The translations under genes were made by a program, and so were the position numbers. 5,977 nucleotides of DNA from Methylomonas sp. Lineage in GTDB: Bacteria > Pseudomonadota > Gammaproteobacteria > Methylococcales > Methylomonadaceae. Of the stretch, positions 5,294-5,977 are shown piece by piece (the first letter of the stretch is position 1; every line of letters begins with the position of its first letter). The notes under the pieces were generated by a model. That model was not told the DNA's origin, did not search any database, and saw only the letters and a program-made list of their open reading frames with translations. The stretch spans positions 1 to 5,977 of the forward strand of contig JALSLS010000479.1 in assembly GCA_026988195.1 (NCBI GenBank). The letters run 5' to 3'.

Positions 5294-5977
5294 ATGAGCC
5301 ATCCAGAATTCCCACTAGCAAAAGAACTGATTTACTTAAACCATGCAGCTGTTGCGCCCTGGCCTAAAAGAACATCTGAAGCAGTCAAAGCCTTTGCAGA
5401 ACAAAACACACGCTTTGGCTCACACTATTATCTTGACTGGCTTAAAAAAGAATCAACCTTACGTCAGCAATTAAAAACATTACTCAATGCACCTTCCTCT
5501 GACGACATAGCCTTGGTAAAAAATACCTCTGAAGCAATTTCTTTTGTAGCTTATGGTCTTGATTGGTCGGCAGGGGATAACATTGTTAGTAGTAATGAAG
5601 AGTTTCCTTCCAATCGTATTCCATGGGAATCATTGAAAAGCCAAGGTGTTGAATTTAGGCAAGCCAACCTTTCATCTGCTGATTCTCCCGAACAAGCTCT
5701 ATTTGCTCTAGTCGATAGTAATACACGTTTAATAACCATCAGTTCAATTCAATTTGCATCAGGGCTACGCTTAGACTTGGAAAAAATCGGCCTATTCTGT
5801 AAAGAAAATAATATTTTATTTTGCATTGATGCCATACAAAGTCTTGGTGCAGTTGAGTTTGATGTTCAAGCGTATCACGCTGATTTTGTGATGGCCGATG
5901 GTCATAAATGGATGTTTGGTCCCGAGGGGTTGGGCGTGTTTTATACTAATCCTACATCACGAGCCAAGCTCAAATTA
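5294..5977 (+). CDS. Class V PLP-dependent aminotransferase, N-terminal part, cut by window end
   Basis: The open frame of 228 codons runs off the right edge; family members are commonly near 370-400 residues, so about 60 percent is visible. It belongs to the fold-type I, class V group (cysteine desulfurase / isopenicillin-N-epimerase-like). Visible signatures are YLNHAAVAPWP near the N-terminus (14-24), KNTSEAISF (76-84) for cofactor phosphate binding, EEFPSNR (102-108), CIDAIQSLGA (177-186) with D179 expected to contact the PLP ring nitrogen and Q182 beside it, and ADGHKWMFGPEGLGVFY (201-217) with K205 as the Schiff-base lysine. The substrate is unknown; desulfurase or lyase activity on an amino acid is as likely as transamination. 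The ATG at 5294 starts the conserved N-terminus but lacks a good Shine-Dalgarno sequence. It is transcribed away from pomA and has no evident functional tie to it. Confidence 0.9.
   Translation, partial: MSHPEFPLAKELIYLNHAAVAPWPKRTSEAVKAFAEQNTRFGSHYYLDWLKKESTLRQQLKTLLNAPSSDDIALVKNTSEAISFVAYGLDWSAGDNIVSSNEEFPSNRIPWESLKSQGVEFRQANLSSADSPEQALFALVDSNTRLITISSIQFASGLRLDLEKIGLFCKENNILFCIDAIQSLGAVEFDVQAYHADFVMADGHKWMFGPEGLGVFYTNPTSRAKLKL

Noticed and set aside
5551..5739. Minus-strand open frame inside the aminotransferase gene
   Set aside because: The plus-strand frame here encodes clear class V aminotransferase motifs, so this is a shadow.

Overview
The window looks like chromosomal DNA from an AT-rich marine-type gammaproteobacterium, of the Oceanospirillales/Pseudomonadales sort. 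Two things point there. The gene order birA - coaX - SPOR-domain gene is the arrangement I know from Pseudomonas and relatives. The flagellar stator is of the PomA/PomB (polar, sodium-type) class rather than the enterobacterial MotA/MotB class. I cannot name the species from sequence alone.

Layout. Bases 1-235 hold no convincing gene. They carry two separate palindromic blocks (about 1-86 and 141-213, the second with a perfect 9-bp hairpin in its centre) that look like dispersed repeat elements. Bases 236-5094 are an unbroken run of six minus-strand genes. In transcription order they are pomA, pomB, a PilZ-domain gene, birA, coaX and a SPOR-domain membrane protein gene. The gaps between them are 5, 23 and 3 bases, then two ATGA overlaps of 4 bases, so they very probably form one transcription unit. 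A plausible sigma-70 promoter lies just upstream of pomA. Bases 5095-5293 are a very AT-rich divergent intergenic region. From 5294 to the right edge runs the plus-strand N-terminal part of a class V PLP-dependent aminotransferase, cut off by the window end.

How the genes fit together. PomA and PomB form the ion-driven stator of the flagellar motor. The PilZ gene directly after them keeps the c-di-GMP-binding signature residues but has a long heptad-repeat helix inserted in the domain. It is an obvious candidate for second-messenger control of the stator, or of surface behaviour generally. BirA (biotin ligase and biotin repressor) and CoaX (type III pantothenate kinase, first step of CoA synthesis) are cofactor enzymes. 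The SPOR protein is probably an inner-membrane protein that binds septal peptidoglycan. The joining of the motility genes to the cofactor genes is the most notable feature of the layout. Nothing here is clearly a wholly new system; the coiled-coil PilZ protein beside the stator genes is the best lead.
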